Positions 62,680 through 64,000 of a stretch of 64,000 nucleotides of DNA are shown here, in pieces (position 1 is the first letter of the stretch; each line of letters starts with the position of its first letter). The notes under the pieces were generated by a model. That model did no database searches and had not been told where the DNA came from. It saw nothing but the letters and a program-made list of their open reading frames with translations. Made by a program: the position numbers and the translations under genes. Origin of the DNA: Planctomycetia bacterium (GTDB taxonomy: Bacteria; Planctomycetota; Planctomycetia; Pirellulales; JACPPG01); NCBI GenBank assembly GCA_016191115.1, contig JACPPG010000027.1, forward strand, positions 1 to 64,000. Reading direction: 5' to 3'.

Positions 62680-63825
62680 CTATTCGTTCGCGTCGCGGAT
62701 CAACGGCTCCATGGCCTTCGTGTTGCGCTCGACGGCCAACACGATGGTCCGCTGCTCCAGGCCGTTGGCGCTACTGGCCACCGCGGGAATGACCTGTCGG
62801 CAGTTGGGCATACTGAATCGCACGGTGAACGTCCCGTCGGGCCGCAACCGCACCGGGTCGCCCTGCAGCGTCACGTGGGCGTTGGGCTCCGTCGAGCCGA
62901 ACACGATCAACTCGGCGTCCACCTCGAAGGTGAAGTCGCGCTTGTGGCCGGCCAACGCCTCGGCGCCGGCGCCAAAACGCGTCGCCATCGGCGAGCCCAT
63001 CGGTCGACGCAGCCTTTCCTCGAACAGTTGCATGAGCTCGAGGTTGGGGCCTTCGGGCGAATAGCCGCCGCTCTGGGCGTAGATCTTCTCGAAGTTCTCG
63101 GCCACGGCAGCCCAGTTGCCGTCGAGCGCGTCGCTCGAGCCGGGCGCCGGCGTGGTGACGACGTTGCTGCGGCAGAGGATGAAGAACTTGCCCGTGCCCG
63201 ACAAGTAGCCGATGTCCAGCCGGTAGCTTTTCGGTGGATCGACGACGTCGATGTACCAGTTGTTCACGCCGCCGTGGATCTCAACCGTGCGTCCCAGCCG
63301 TTCGGCCGAGCAGGTGGTCCCGCTGTTGGACACCTCGAACACCCGCAGCACCGGGCGGGCCGAGTGCCAATCCTGGCCCATCGCCGCCTCGGCGCGTTCG
63401 ACGCCGGCCCGCGTCAGCTCCCAGCAAGCGTGCAGCCAGTAGGGATCGCGGACCATGACCACCAGCCGATCCTTGACCACCGTGTGCGGCTTGCCGTTGG
63501 GCGCCACGTAGGCCAGGTTCTTCCAGCGGGACCCCTTTTCCTTGGCCTGCTGCAAGCGCTTGACGATGCGCGGGTCCTTGGGCTTCTCGATGACCCGCGG
63601 CGCCGGCGGCTTATGGCGGGAGCGGGTTGTGGCAGCCGTGGAGCGACGAACGGCGGCGACCGTCTTGACGACCTTGCGCGCTTTGGGCGCGCCGTTTCTC
63701 GCTCGGGCCAGCGCCTTGATCAACTGGTCCTTGCGCATGGAGTGCCAGCCGCGCACGCCATGTTTTCTGGCCATCTCCGCCAGGTCTTTCGCCGAACGAT
63801 TGTGGAGCGTGTTTGCGTTGTACAA
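62680..63825 (-). CDS. DUF4912 domain protein with N-terminal Rho-N/SAP-like motif
   Basis: A 381-residue protein. NRSAKDLAEMARKHGVRGWH near residues 10-30 is a Rho-N/SAP-like helix-extended-loop-helix, often nucleic-acid binding. A basic Ala/Lys/Arg linker follows. RLVVMVRDPYWLHACWELTR opens the DUF4912 domain, which ends with PDGTFTVRFSMPNCRQVIPA. The TTG start is preferred because GGAGG lies seven bases upstream; an ATG 60 bases further out has no site. Function unknown. Neighbour to the UVR gene. Confidence 0.8.
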   Translation of the reverse strand: MYNANTLHNRSAKDLAEMARKHGVRGWHSMRKDQLIKALARARNGAPKARKVVKTVAAVRRSTAATTRSRHKPPAPRVIEKPKDPRIVKRLQQAKEKGSRWKNLAYVAPNGKPHTVVKDRLVVMVRDPYWLHACWELTRAGVERAEAAMGQDWHSARPVLRVFEVSNSGTTCSAERLGRTVEIHGGVNNWYIDVVDPPKSYRLDIGYLSGTGKFFILCRSNVVTTPAPGSSDALDGNWAAVAENFEKIYAQSGGYSPEGPNLELMQLFEERLRRPMGSPMATRFGAGAEALAGHKRDFTFEVDAELIVFGSTEPNAHVTLQGDPVRLRPDGTFTVRFSMPNCRQVIPAVASSANGLEQRTIVLAVERNTKAMEPLIRDANE

Positions 63826-64000
63826 CGGACTGCCTCCGGGATGCCGGCCGCGATGCGCTAGCGGCCACGGGTCGTATCGCGCCATCCCTGACGAGTTTGT
63901 CGCTTCGCGTCGCGCCTCCGGCAGTCCGTAGCCGAGGAGGGTTTGGGTTAACCAAGTACGCCACGTTGTGGCGCGCGGATATCCCAGCGCGGGCGCTAGT

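Overview
The window is GC-rich chromosomal DNA with about fifty protein genes and no tRNA, rRNA or CRISPR array that I can see. The gene set points to a member of the Planctomycetota, probably near Pirellulales. The evidence is hopanoid genes (shc, hpnH), Tat-exported Gfo/Idh/MocA and beta-helix proteins, GatCAB, a UVR-motif protein beside a DUF4912 protein, and many secreted proteins of unknown role. This placement is inference from gene content; no marker was searched.

Layout. 1-6.7 kb: a small membrane protein, a ClsB-like phospholipase D enzyme, a large GT-C-like membrane protein and squalene-hopene cyclase. 6.9-15.2 kb: hpnH, a LarA-type enzyme, an S51 peptidase, an ABC exporter pair with MacB/LolCDE-like architecture and a DoxX-like protein. 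15.4-22.2 kb: secreted proteins, a 45-residue gene, a gene broken by two frameshifts, a SYLF-domain protein and the 3' end of a group II intron. 22.3-29.4 kb: dapB, thrC, a DksA/TraR-type protein with lspA, an Rrf2 regulator, an inositol-monophosphatase-family enzyme and a redoxin-like protein without its CxxC. 29.5-33.8 kb: a Uma2 remnant, then gatC-gatA-gatB and rpmB on the minus strand. 34-43.4 kb: a sugar-lactone oxidase carrying an in-frame repeat, an acyl-CoA ligase with a LiuC-like hydratase, a DoxX/oxidoreductase pair with overlapping ends and a sugar-phosphate isomerase-like protein. 45.9-50 kb: a glycerol operon glpD-glpF-glpK. 50-64 kb: a pseudo-hydrolase, a PGRP-type amidase, malate dehydrogenase, two large TPR secreted proteins, an SDR, a lipoprotein, larE, and the UVR and DUF4912 proteins.

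Working together: shc and hpnH act in succession in hopanoid synthesis. The LarA-like enzyme and LarE, 50 kb apart, imply the nickel-pincer cofactor route. GlpF, GlpK and GlpD take up glycerol, phosphorylate it and oxidise it to dihydroxyacetone phosphate. GatCAB makes Gln-tRNA and/or Asn-tRNA by amidation.

The most striking feature is not a gene. Six near-identical ~157-bp quasi-palindromic elements with CAGGGCC ends lie between genes. Four have perfect 10-bp target duplications and a fifth an almost perfect one, so this is a recently mobile, non-autonomous MITE-like element. At least nine other families of inverted-repeat hairpins fill the intergenic spaces. One type has inserted in frame into a protein gene, and two MITE copies sit in the loops of older hairpins.
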